Below the pieces are notes generated by a model. The model did no database searches. It saw only the letters and a program-made list of their open reading frames with translations, and had not been told where the DNA came from. The position numbers were made by a program, and so were the translations under genes. From positions 49,921 to 113,920 of the forward strand of contig JALHPU010000012.1 of assembly GCA_022842325.1 (NCBI GenBank): a DNA stretch of 64,000 nucleotides. The letters are read 5' to 3'. How positions within the stretch are numbered: position 1 is the first letter of the stretch; each line of letters starts with the position of its first letter. The stretch is from Sulfuritalea sp. GTDB taxonomy: Bacteria; Pseudomonadota; Gammaproteobacteria; Burkholderiales; Rhodocyclaceae. Below are positions 35,922 to 44,090 of this stretch, piece after piece.

Positions 35922-36956
35922 TCAACAACCTTCAAGGTCGGCGTATTGGATAGGATCCCCTTGGGAGATATTTTTCTTTGCAATGCGCCCTATCACCTGG
36001 TTCGACTCGCGAACAGGAATGTACTGAGTGCCGAAAATCCGGCCAGACAGAGAATCCAGGGTAATCGTTTCGCCAGCCCGAATATCAACGTATGCGATCA
36101 ATGACTTGCCGAGCTTTTTGAAAACCCGTTCGTTGCCGAGTTCGTCCGCCGGCTTCGGTGGCATCATGTGGCGTACCCGCTTTATGTCGCGCACGAACTT
36201 GCGGAAACCTTCCGGTTCCAGAGCAAAGCTGTGATCGGTTCCTTTCCAGGCCCGATTGAGCGTTACGTGCTTCTCAAAAACCCGAGCCCCTTTCAGATAC
36301 GCAATCGGCCCAGACAAAGTGCCATTGAAATGGTCCGACGAGCCAACCGTGCATTCCGGAAATTCCTTGATCAAGGTCTCAATATTATCCAGACCGAGCC
36401 GGTTGTATTCGCACGGATACTCGGAAACGCAATGCAGCACAGCAACCTCGTCGTGATAGTCAAGTAAAACCTTCACGCTGTCACGAATTTGATCGATCTT
36501 GCCGCCCCCGACACTCAGCACGACCGGTTTCCCTTTTTTCGCAATTCGGTGAATAAGGGGTAGGTTACCGAGGTCGAACGAGGCCACTTTCATAAGATCC
36601 ACGCCGATTTCACAGAGCACCTCGAGGCTGGGCTCATCAAACGGTGTCGACATGAATTTGACTCCGAACTTGACGCAATCTGCCTTCAGGATGGGCAGCC
36701 ACTCCAGCTTTAGTTCGAGCTTTTCCCGATGCAATCCATAGAAATCAGCGAAGGCGTTTTCGCTTTCGTAAGGGGCTTCGTAGGCTTCTTTGGAAAACAG
36801 GTACTTGTTACTTCTGGTTTGAAACTTGACGGCATCAGCACCCGCCATCGCAAAAATTTTTATGTATTCCCTGGCAAGGTCCAATTCCCCTTGGTGATTT
36901 TGGCCGACCTCAGCAATTATGAACGCTTCGTCACCCAACTCTTCTTTTCGAAACAT
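35922..36956 (-). CDS. NeuB-like ulosonic-acid synthase
   Basis: A 344-residue PEP-condensing synthase. FIIAEVGQNHQGELDLAREY (residues 11-30), GADAVKFQTR, and the KHVTLNRAWKGTDHSFALEPEGF segment are signatures of the NeuB family, which condenses phosphoenolpyruvate with an aldose or N-acylated amino-sugar. A C-terminal SAF domain begins near residue 285. ATG 36956 has GGAGAA seven bases upstream; a TTG at 36968 is the alternative. With the KdsC-like phosphatase and CMP-transferase it forms an ulosonic-acid pathway. Its aldose substrate is unknown because no ManNAc-forming enzyme is in the module. Confidence 0.92.
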   Translation of the reverse strand: MFRKEELGDEAFIIAEVGQNHQGELDLAREYIKIFAMAGADAVKFQTRSNKYLFSKEAYEAPYESENAFADFYGLHREKLELKLEWLPILKADCVKFGVKFMSTPFDEPSLEVLCEIGVDLMKVASFDLGNLPLIHRIAKKGKPVVLSVGGGKIDQIRDSVKVLLDYHDEVAVLHCVSEYPCEYNRLGLDNIETLIKEFPECTVGSSDHFNGTLSGPIAYLKGARVFEKHVTLNRAWKGTDHSFALEPEGFRKFVRDIKRVRHMMPPKPADELGNERVFKKLGKSLIAYVDIRAGETITLDSLSGRIFGTQYIPVRESNQVIGRIAKKNISQGDPIQYADLEGC

Positions 36957-36991
36957 CAAGTTCTCCAAATTTAGTCCGCATCTGAAAGGCG

Positions 36992-37867
36992 TCAGAGCTT
37001 ATCACGCACCCGCAGATACCTCGGAAAGCGTGGCATGCCGCTGGGCGTAAGCTCGCGATAACGGTAGGTGACAAGCGTACCCACCGGCGGCGGATTGTGG
37101 CGCAGGGCATCGGTCAGGCCGCTGCCCAAGGAGAAGCGGCGGCCGTCGGGCATTTCCATCCGTAGCGCGCCGAGCATACCGGCGTATTTGCCCTTGCCGG
37201 TCAGGTGAGCGACGACGCTGGCTTCTGCATCGAGCCATGGGGTCAGCTTGAGCAGCGCACTGGAGCGGCCCGCCTCATAGGGGGCATCGTCGCGGTGGAG
37301 CATGAGCCCTTCGCCACCGCCGCGCACAATCTCGCCCAGCATTTTCTGCAATGCATCCGCATCGGACAGGCGAAATTGGGGCGCGGCCTGCAGCCAGGGC
37401 AGATTCGCCGCCGCGGTGACGGCCTTGATCTGTTCGACGCGGTCGGTAAAGCTGCCGGCAGCTTTCGGCAATTCGAAAATCATGTAGCGCACGCGCCGCC
37501 ATTCGGTATCGTCGGGCGATTGGCGGCGGACGATGGCGGAAAGTCGATCGAAGCTGCCGCGTCCGAGCCAGAGTTCACCGTCAAGTGGCTGCCTGGGCAA
37601 GGCGTCGAGAAACCACCTTGGGGCCGGAACCGGATGGCCGCTGCGAAACTGCAAGCGCTCACCATCCCACCTCGCTCGCACGCCGTCAAGCTTTTCGCTG
37701 ACCCAGTAGCGCGAGACATCGACGTCGCCGCGATAGCGCTCGGCCAGGAGCAGTGCCGGGGGTTCGGCAGCCTGCGTCAGCGTCGACGTTGCGAGGACAA
37801 GCAGGGCACAGAACGCACCGCAGACTGGCCGCAACAATTTGTCCGGCCAAACCCTGTCAACCGGCAT
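36992..37867 (-). CDS. periplasmic ATP-dependent DNA ligase (LigE type)
   Basis: A 291-residue protein with a signal peptide (about residues 1-34, cleavage near TQAAEP) and the minimal ATP-dependent ligase domains. SEKLDGVRARW contains the nucleophile Lys59 (KxDG, motif I), then DGELWLGRG, GEGLMLHRDDAPYEAGRSSALLKLTPW (motifs IV and V). No BRCT or zinc domain. This is the LigE pattern of proteobacteria, thought to be exported and used in DNA uptake or biofilm. It overlaps fcl by 11 bases and sits inside a polysaccharide gene block, an unexpected place. Confidence 0.88.
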   Translation of the reverse strand: MPVDRVWPDKLLRPVCGAFCALLVLATSTLTQAAEPPALLLAERYRGDVDVSRYWVSEKLDGVRARWDGERLQFRSGHPVPAPRWFLDALPRQPLDGELWLGRGSFDRLSAIVRRQSPDDTEWRRVRYMIFELPKAAGSFTDRVEQIKAVTAAANLPWLQAAPQFRLSDADALQKMLGEIVRGGGEGLMLHRDDAPYEAGRSSALLKLTPWLDAEASVVAHLTGKGKYAGMLGALRMEMPDGRRFSLGSGLTDALRHNPPPVGTLVTYRYRELTPSGMPRFPRYLRVRDKL

Positions 37868-38789
37868 GTCGCGCCAGAAAATCCTGGTAGGCCAGCGCGA
37901 TACCTTCGCGCAAGGGCGTATGGGCCTGCCAGCCAATTTCACGCAAACGACTGACGTCCAGCAATTTTCGCGGCGTGCCATCCGGCTTGGTGTTGTCGAA
38001 CACGATTTCACCCGGAAATCCGACCACGGACATGACAGTTTCGGCAACTTCGCGGATGGTTACGTCGGTACCCGTGCCAATGTTGAAGAATCCCTGGGTT
38101 ACGCCCTCTTCCATCAAGAAGACGCATGCATCCGCCAGATCATCGACATACAGGAACTCGCGCCGCGGGGTGCCGCTGCCCCACACCACGAGTTCGCTGT
38201 CGCCGCGCTGCTTCGCTTCATGCGCCTTGCGGATCAGCGCAGGCAGTACATGGCTGTTGGCCAGATCGTAGTTGTCGTTGGGGCCGTACAAATTTGTCGG
38301 CATGGCCGAGAAATACTGCGTGCCGTACTGGCGGTTGTAACTTTCGCAGAGCTTGATCCCTGCGATTTTGGCAATGGCGTAGGGCTCGTTGGTCTGTTCC
38401 AGTGGCCCCGTAAGCAGATAGTCTTCCTTGATCGGTTGCGGGCAATCGCGCGGATAAATGCAGCTCGACCCGAGGAAGCACAGACGCTGGATACCCGACA
38501 GCCAGGCGCCATGGATCAGGTTGGCCTCGACCATCAGGTTCTGGTAGATGAAATCGGCCCGCAAGTTGTTGTTGGCCTGGATGCCGCCCACCATGGCCGC
38601 AGCCACAAAGATGAATTCAGGCTTGTGCTGCTCCAGAAAGGCATGCGTCGCGGTCTGATTCAGCAGATCCAGCTCCGCTCGTGTGCGGGTGAGAATGTTG
38701 CTGTAGCCGGCCTGCTGTAAACGTCGAACCAGAGCCGAGCCCACCATGCCGCGGTGCCCGGCGACGTAGATCTTCGCAGCGCGATCCAT
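37857..38789 (-). CDS. fcl: GDP-L-fucose synthase
   Basis: A 310-residue SDR (WcaG/Fcl type) that epimerises at C3 and C5 and reduces C4 of GDP-4-keto-6-deoxymannose to GDP-L-fucose. IYVAGHRGMVGSALVRRL is the cofactor motif; FLGSSCIYPRDCPQP holds the catalytic Ser-Cys and YAIAKIAGIKLCESYNRQYG the YxxxK. Length fits the family (about 310-320). ATG 38789 shares one base with the stop of gmd copy 2, the usual gmd-fcl order. Its stop overlaps the DNA ligase gene by 11 bases. Confidence 0.95.
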   Translation of the reverse strand: MDRAAKIYVAGHRGMVGSALVRRLQQAGYSNILTRTRAELDLLNQTATHAFLEQHKPEFIFVAAAMVGGIQANNNLRADFIYQNLMVEANLIHGAWLSGIQRLCFLGSSCIYPRDCPQPIKEDYLLTGPLEQTNEPYAIAKIAGIKLCESYNRQYGTQYFSAMPTNLYGPNDNYDLANSHVLPALIRKAHEAKQRGDSELVVWGSGTPRREFLYVDDLADACVFLMEEGVTQGFFNIGTGTDVTIREVAETVMSVVGFPGEIVFDNTKPDGTPRKLLDVSRLREIGWQAHTPLREGIALAYQDFLARHAG

Positions 38790-39877
38790 CACTCGTGACG
38801 ATCCATGGTCTTGTAGCCATGTTTCTTGATCAGTTCGTCGCGTTCGGCTGCCTTGAGATCCTCGCGCACCATTTCGGCGACCAGTTCGGCGAAGCTGATT
38901 CTTGGCGTCCATCCCAGCTTTTCACGGGCCTTGGTGGCGTCGCCCAGCAGGGTTTCGACTTCCGTCGGCCGGAAGTAGCGCGGATCGACCTGAACGATGC
39001 ATTTGCCCTGGGCATCGTAGCCTTTTTCGTCCACGCCCGTACCGCGCCAGTCCACCGTGATGCCAATCTCTGCACCGGCGGCATTGACGAAATCGCGCAC
39101 GCTGTATTGCACGCCGGTGGCGATGACGAAATCTTCGGGCTTCTCCTGCTGCAGCATCAGCCATTGCATTTCGATGTAGTCGCGAGCATGACCCCAGTCG
39201 CGCTTCGAATCCAGGTTGCCGAGGAACAGGCAATCCTGCAGGCCGAGCTTGATGCGCGCCAGGGCCCGGGTGATCTTGCGCGTGACGAAGGTTTCGCCGC
39301 GGATGGGGCTTTCGTGGTTGAACAGGATGCCGTTGCAGGCATACATGCCGTAGGCCTCGCGGTAGTTCACCGTGATCCAGTAGGCGTAAAGCTTGGCCAC
39401 CGCGTAGGGGCTGCGCGGATAGAAGGGCGTGGTTTCCTTCTGCGGAATTTCCTGCACCAGGCCGAACAGCTCCGAGGTGCTGGCCTGGTAGAAGCGGGTC
39501 TTCTTTTCCATGCCGAGGATGCGCATGGCTTCGAGGATGCGCAGTGCGCCCAGCGCATCGGAGTTGGCGGTGTACTCGGGCTCTTCGAAGCTCACCGCGA
39601 CATGGCTCTGCGCCGCGAGGTTGTAGATTTCGTCCGGCTGTACCTGCTGGATGATGCGCACCAGGCTCGAGCTGTCGGTCATGTCGCCGTGGTGCAGGGC
39701 AAAGCGGCGGTTGGCGACGTGGGGATCCTGGTACAGGTGATCGATCCGGTCGGTGTTGAACAATGAGGTGCGACGCTTGATGCCATGCACTTCGTAGCCC
39801 TTGTCGAGCAAAAACTCGGCGAGGTAGGCGCCGTCCTGCCCGGTGACGCCGGTGATGAGTGCTGTTTTCCTGGTCAT
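38789..39877 (-). CDS. gmd: GDP-mannose 4,6-dehydratase, copy 2
   Basis: A 362-residue Gmd with the same motifs as copy 1. ATG 39877 overlaps the manC stop as ATGA and the gmd stop is shared by one base with fcl, so manC-gmd-fcl forms one coupled set for GDP-L-fucose. The protein differs from copy 1 mainly in the segment [13 protein letters not shown] versus [13 protein letters not shown] and at the extreme N-terminus. This copy looks like the housekeeping partner of fcl; copy 1 is followed by the Gmd-like paralogue instead. Confidence 0.95.
   Translation of the reverse strand: MTRKTALITGVTGQDGAYLAEFLLDKGYEVHGIKRRTSLFNTDRIDHLYQDPHVANRRFALHHGDMTDSSSLVRIIQQVQPDEIYNLAAQSHVAVSFEEPEYTANSDALGALRILEAMRILGMEKKTRFYQASTSELFGLVQEIPQKETTPFYPRSPYAVAKLYAYWITVNYREAYGMYACNGILFNHESPIRGETFVTRKITRALARIKLGLQDCLFLGNLDSKRDWGHARDYIEMQWLMLQQEKPEDFVIATGVQYSVRDFVNAAGAEIGITVDWRGTGVDEKGYDAQGKCIVQVDPRYFRPTEVETLLGDATKAREKLGWTPRISFAELVAEMVREDLKAAERDELIKKHGYKTMDRHE
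38791..39863. repeat. 1073-bp direct repeat, copy 2 (gmd)
   Basis: Partner of 29326-30398 at offset 9465, same orientation. See that entry for the identical block (here 39135-39670) and the diverged patches that suggest gene conversion. Confidence 0.85.
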
Positions 39878-41328
39878 TGCTTGCGTCCGTAGTTGTCCTC
39901 AAAGCGCACGATGTCATCCTCTCCGAGATAGCTGCCCGATTGCACCTCGATGATCTCGAGCGGGATCTGGCCGGGGTTTTCCAGCCGATGCGTCACACCC
40001 AGCGGGATGTAGGTCGATTCATTCTCGCCGAGCAGCAGGATCTCGTCGCCGCGAGTCACCTTGGCGGTACCGCGTACCACCACCCAGTGCTCGGCGCGAT
40101 GGTGATGCATTTGCAGCGAAAGCGTGGCGCCGGGCCGCACCACGATGCGCTTGACCTGGAAGCGGGCACCGCTGTCGATGCTGTCGTACCAGCCCCAGGG
40201 CCGATGCACCTTGCGATGCAACTCGGCTTCGCTGCGCCCAGCCGCCTTGAGGCGACTGACGATGGTCTTGACCTCCTGGGTGCGGGCCTTGGGTGCGATC
40301 AGCACGGCGTCCGCGGTTTCGACGACCACCATGTCCTCGCAGCCGATGCAGGCGACCAGGCCATGCTCGGCGATCACCAGATTGCCGTGCGAATCCTCCA
40401 GCCAGACATCGCCCTTCATGGCGTTGTCGTCGGCATCGCGGGTTATGGCCTGCCACAGTGCGTCCCAGGCGCCGACGTCGGACCAGCCGACATCGAGCGG
40501 TACCACCTGGCTGGGGATTCCCAGCTCGGTGGCAGAGGGAAGCTTTTCCATCACCGCGTAGTCGATCGAATCTGCCGGCGAAGCGGAGAACGCCGCGGCA
40601 TCGAGCCGGACGAAATCGCCGTCGTCGCTGGCGCCCTCGACTGCCCTGGTGCAAGCCGCCAGAATCCCTGGCGCGAAATGACCGATGGCCTTCAGCCACA
40701 CCGAGGCGCGCAGCATGAAGATGCCGCTGTTCCAGAAATGGCGGCCACCGTCGACATAGGCTTGGGCCGTCGCCGCGTCGGGCTTCTCGCGGAAGGCCAG
40801 CAGCTCCATGGCCGCGCCAGCCGCCGTGTCGCCAGCGCCGACTCTTGTCTCGATGTAGCCGTAGCCGGTCTCGGGACGGTCGGGCACGATGCCGAAAGTT
40901 ACCACGGCGCCGGCCTCGGCCGCGGGCAAACCGCGCAGCACGGCATTCCTGAAGGCGGCCGGATTGCGCACGTGGTGGTCGGCCGGCGTGGCCAGCAGCA
41001 CCGGGTCAGCCCCACTGCGAGTGGCATAAAGCGCAGCCGCCGTCAGCGCCGGCGCGGTATTGCGGCCGACCGGCTCGAGCAGCAGGGCCCACTTCACCAG
41101 CCCGAGCTGCCTCAGTTGCTCGGCGGTAATGAAGCGGTATTCCTGGTTGCTGACCACGATCGGCCCGCCCAGCGGCAAGCCTTCAAGCCGGCGCAGGGTG
41201 TTCTGCAGCAGACTTTCGTCGCCCAGCAGGGGCTGCAATTGCTTCGGGTGCTTCTCGCGCGAGACGGGCCACAGGCGCGTGCCCGATCCGCCGCTGAGAA
41301 CCACGGGGACGATTCGCGCATCAAGCAT
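39874..41328 (-). CDS. manC: mannose-1-phosphate guanylyltransferase / mannose-6-phosphate isomerase
   Basis: A 484-residue bifunctional enzyme of the ManC/AlgA type. The N-terminal pyrophosphorylase motif is [23 protein letters not shown], and [24 protein letters not shown] is in the middle. The C-terminal cupin ([19 protein letters not shown]) is the type II phosphomannose isomerase domain with metal-binding His residues. It makes GDP-mannose for both Gmd copies. ATG 41328 is preferred over the upstream frame because it overlaps the UDP-GlcA epimerase stop by 8 bases only. Confidence 0.94.
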   Translation of the reverse strand: MLDARIVPVVLSGGSGTRLWPVSREKHPKQLQPLLGDESLLQNTLRRLEGLPLGGPIVVSNQEYRFITAEQLRQLGLVKWALLLEPVGRNTAPALTAAALYATRSGADPVLLATPADHHVRNPAAFRNAVLRGLPAAEAGAVVTFGIVPDRPETGYGYIETRVGAGDTAAGAAMELLAFREKPDAATAQAYVDGGRHFWNSGIFMLRASVWLKAIGHFAPGILAACTRAVEGASDDGDFVRLDAAAFSASPADSIDYAVMEKLPSATELGIPSQVVPLDVGWSDVGAWDALWQAITRDADDNAMKGDVWLEDSHGNLVIAEHGLVACIGCEDMVVVETADAVLIAPKARTQEVKTIVSRLKAAGRSEAELHRKVHRPWGWYDSIDSGARFQVKRIVVRPGATLSLQMHHHRAEHWVVVRGTAKVTRGDEILLLGENESTYIPLGVTHRLENPGQIPLEIIEVQSGSYLGEDDIVRFEDNYGRKQ

Positions 41329-42325
41329 GGTAGTTCCGGTACCAATCGACAAATCTCCGCACGCCCTCGGTCACCGGCGTCGCCGGCGCAAAGCCGGTGA
41401 TGCGGTTGAGTTCCGAGGTATCGGCGTAGGTCGCCGGCACATCGCCATCCTGCAGCGGCAGGAAGTTCTTGGTCGCGGTCTTGCCCAGGGCCTGCTCCAG
41501 CGCCTCGATGTAGGCCATCAGCTCGACCGGCTGGTGGTTGCCGATATTGAACACGCGATACGGCGCCCAGCTGGTCGCCGGGTCGGGCACCTGTTTGTCG
41601 AAACCGGGATTAGCATGCGGCGGACGGTCCAGCACGCGGATCACGCCTTCGGCAATGTCGTCGATGTAGGTGAAGTCGCGACGCATCTTGCCGTGGTTGA
41701 AGACATCGATGGGCCGGTCTTCGAGGATGGCCTTGGCAAACAGGAACAGCGCCATGTCGGGACGTCCCCACGGTCCATACACGGTGAAGAAGCGCAGGCC
41801 GGTGGTCGGCAAGTTGAACAGGTGGCTGTAGGTGTGCGCCATCAGCTCGTTGGCCTTCTTGGTCGCGGCATAAATGCTCACCGGATGGTCGACGTTGTCA
41901 TGCTCGGAGAACGGCATGCGCTCGTTGCCGCCGTAGATGCTGGAGCTGCTGGCATAGACGAAATGCTCGACGCCGTTGTGCCGGCAACCTTCGAGGATAT
42001 TGACGAAGCCGACCACGTTGCTGTCGACATAGGCATGCGGGTTCTGCAGCGAGTAGCGCACGCCGGCCTGTGCCGCAAGATTGATCACGCGCTGCGGGCG
42101 TTCCGCCGCGAACAGGGCGGCAATGCCTTCGCGATCGGCGATGTCCAGCCGGGCCAGACTGAAGCGCGGATTGGGCGCAAGCCGCGCCAGGCGGGCTTCC
42201 TTCAGCGCAACATCGTAATAGTCGTTGAGGTTGTCCACCCCGACCACCTCGTCGCCGCGCGCCAGCAGGAGCTGGCAGACGTGCATGCCGATAAACCCGG
42301 CAGCGCCGGTGACAAGAACTTTCAT
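41321..42325 (-). CDS. UDP-glucuronate 4-epimerase (GalE-like extended SDR)
   Basis: A 334-residue extended [48 protein letters not shown] is the UDP-glucuronate epimerase opening (Cap1J/LspL type), [41 protein letters not shown] carries Ser and YxxxK. The product UDP-galacturonate is a common O-antigen or capsule precursor. The stop overlaps manC by 8 bases and the start overlaps the WaaE-like gene stop as ATGA. WbpP-like UDP-GlcNAc epimerase activity is a less likely alternative. Confidence 0.85.
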   Translation of the reverse strand: MKVLVTGAAGFIGMHVCQLLLARGDEVVGVDNLNDYYDVALKEARLARLAPNPRFSLARLDIADREGIAALFAAERPQRVINLAAQAGVRYSLQNPHAYVDSNVVGFVNILEGCRHNGVEHFVYASSSSIYGGNERMPFSEHDNVDHPVSIYAATKKANELMAHTYSHLFNLPTTGLRFFTVYGPWGRPDMALFLFAKAILEDRPIDVFNHGKMRRDFTYIDDIAEGVIRVLDRPPHANPGFDKQVPDPATSWAPYRVFNIGNHQPVELMAYIEALEQALGKTATKNFLPLQDGDVPATYADTSELNRITGFAPATPVTEGVRRFVDWYRNYHA

Positions 42326-43086
42326 TGGTCGCTTTTCTGAAAAGTCAGCATTTTCGCATATTTGGCGAAGCTGGCGCCGCAGCCGACGAGGATATGGACG
42401 AGTCCGGGAAGGCCATCGAGCAGGCCCAGACGCAGGAAGTAGAACTTGATGAAGCGCAGCAACGGCGACAGCAGCAGGTGGAGCACGCTCGCACGCTCGC
42501 CGCGCGCCAGGGCCTCATTGGCGGCAAGACTGCTGTAGCGATTCTGCTTGGCGAGATAGGTCTCCAGCGACTCGGCCGACTCGTGCAGCAGATCGCCGTG
42601 CAGCGTACCGATCTCGCCGCCGGCGATCACCTTCTCATGCACCGGATCGTCGGACCAGCGCGCGGCGCGGCGGTCGAACAGGCGCAGGCTCCAGTCGGGA
42701 TAGCCCTCACCATGCCGCAGGTAGCGGCCCATGAAGCGATTGCAGCGGGGGAAGCGATAGGCCGCTAGCGTCGGCGCGATCAGCATGGCGCGAATGCTCT
42801 CCTGCAGCGATTCGCTGACCCTTTCGTCGGCGTCGATGCAAAGCACCCAGTCGTGGCTTGCCTGCGCGACCGCAAACTGCTTCTGCGGGCCGAAGCCGCG
42901 CCATTCGGATTGAATCACGCGCGCGCCGCAGCGCCCGGCTATCTCCACCGTGGCGTCTTCGCTGCCGGAATCGACGACGACTATTTCATCGCAGAAAGCC
43001 ACGCTGGCCAGGCACCCTGCCAGCTGGCCGGCAGCGTTGCGGGTGATCAGCACAGCGGAGAGGGGAAGGCGGCGGTCTGAGGTCAT
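42322..43086 (-). CDS. LPS core glycosyltransferase family 2 (WaaE/KdtX/LgtF-like)
   Basis: A 254-residue GT2 enzyme of the WaaE type: [35 protein letters not shown] and [13 protein letters not shown] (DADE metal site) with the later [13 protein letters not shown] segment and one hydrophobic region near the C-terminus. WaaE-type enzymes add glucose to heptose I of the LPS inner core. It is the first (promoter-proximal) gene of the minus-strand block. The divergent start of waaC is 62 bases away, so core genes face each other across this spacer. Confidence 0.87.
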   Translation of the reverse strand: MTSDRRLPLSAVLITRNAAGQLAGCLASVAFCDEIVVVDSGSEDATVEIAGRCGARVIQSEWRGFGPQKQFAVAQASHDWVLCIDADERVSESLQESIRAMLIAPTLAAYRFPRCNRFMGRYLRHGEGYPDWSLRLFDRRAARWSDDPVHEKVIAGGEIGTLHGDLLHESAESLETYLAKQNRYSSLAANEALARGERASVLHLLLSPLLRFIKFYFLRLGLLDGLPGLVHILVGCGASFAKYAKMLTFQKSDQ

Positions 43087-43093
43087 GGGCAGC

Positions 43094-43099
43094 TATAAT
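43094..43099 (+). promoter_or_regulatory. possible -10 box for waaC
   Basis: TATAAT lies in the 62-base gap between the divergent WaaE-like gene and waaC, about 50 bases before the waaC ATG. No good -35 is seen at 16-18 bases upstream, so the assignment is tentative. Confidence 0.35.
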
Positions 43100-43148
43100 T
43101 GCACTTGGGATGCATTTTAAGGCGCAAGACCTCATCCCGCCCCTAGCG

Positions 43149-44090
43149 ATGCGCATTCTCCTCATCAAAACCTCCTCCCTTGGCGATGTGGTGCACAACC
43201 TGCCGGTCGTCACCGACCTGCGCCGCAAATTTCCCGATGCGCAGATTGACTGGGTCGTCGAGGAAGGATTCCGCGAGATTCCCCGGCTGCATCCCGACCT
43301 CAACCGCGTCATCCCGGTAGCGCTCAGGCGCTGGCGCAAGGCGCTGCTGACGCCTGCCACCTGGCGCGAAATGCGATCCTTCCGTAGCACCCTGCAAGCG
43401 CAAGGCTATGACCTGGTGATCGACACGCAGGGCCTGCTCAAGAGTGCGCTGATCGCCCGCATGGCGCGCGGCAGGCGCTGCGGCTACAGCGCCGCGACGG
43501 CACGCGAGCCCATCGCCGCGCGCTTTTACGATGCCGGCTTCGATGTCCCGAAAGATCTTCACGCCGTCGAGCGCAACCGCCGACTGGCGGCGCTGGCAGG
43601 CAATTACACCGCAAGCCCCGCGCCCGACTATGGCATCGCCGTATCACCAGCACCGACTCCTGCAGGGCCGAGCGCGATACTGCTCACCGCCACCTCGCGC
43701 GACGACAAGCTGTGGCCGGAGGAGCGCTGGGTCGTGCTGGGCCGTGCCCTGCACCAACGCGGGCTGACCTGCCTGCTGCCGGCCGGCAGCGCCAGCGAAC
43801 GCGCCCGCGCCGAACGCCTGGCGCAGGCGATTCCCGCTGCCGTCGCGCTGCCGCCGCTGGACCTGACCGACCTCGCCGGACAACTCGCGGCGGCGCGCCT
43901 CGTGGTCGGCGTCGATACCGGGCTGGTGCATCTCGCCGCCGCACTGGGCCGGCCCACGCTGGCGCTGTTCTGCGCCTCCGATCCGGCGCTGACCGGGGTG
44001 TGCGCCAGCACACCGGCCATCAATCTCGGCGCGCGCGGCCGGCCGCCCGAGGTCGATGCCGTCCTGGCGGCAGCCATGCCCCTGCTCTGA
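43149..44090 (+). CDS. waaC: lipopolysaccharide heptosyltransferase I
   Basis: A 313-residue GT9 protein transferring the first L-glycero-D-manno-heptose onto Kdo of lipid A-Kdo2. ATG 43149 gives MRILLIKTSSLGDVVHNLPVV, the standard WaaC opening; an upstream in-frame ATG at 43110 adds 13 unconserved residues. The donor-binding region is VVGVDTGLVHLAAALGRPTLALFCASDPALTG. The stop shares one base with the ATG of waaA (TGATG), so the two are translationally coupled, as in other betaproteobacteria. Confidence 0.92.
   Translation: MRILLIKTSSLGDVVHNLPVVTDLRRKFPDAQIDWVVEEGFREIPRLHPDLNRVIPVALRRWRKALLTPATWREMRSFRSTLQAQGYDLVIDTQGLLKSALIARMARGRRCGYSAATAREPIAARFYDAGFDVPKDLHAVERNRRLAALAGNYTASPAPDYGIAVSPAPTPAGPSAILLTATSRDDKLWPEERWVVLGRALHQRGLTCLLPAGSASERARAERLAQAIPAAVALPPLDLTDLAGQLAAARLVVGVDTGLVHLAAALGRPTLALFCASDPALTGVCASTPAINLGARGRPPEVDAVLAAAMPLL

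Noticed and set aside
29330..39766. Two long plus-strand frames (323 codons each) opposite both gmd copies
   Set aside because: They are near-identical only because the gmd copies are; they mirror the codon bias of Gmd and have no motif.
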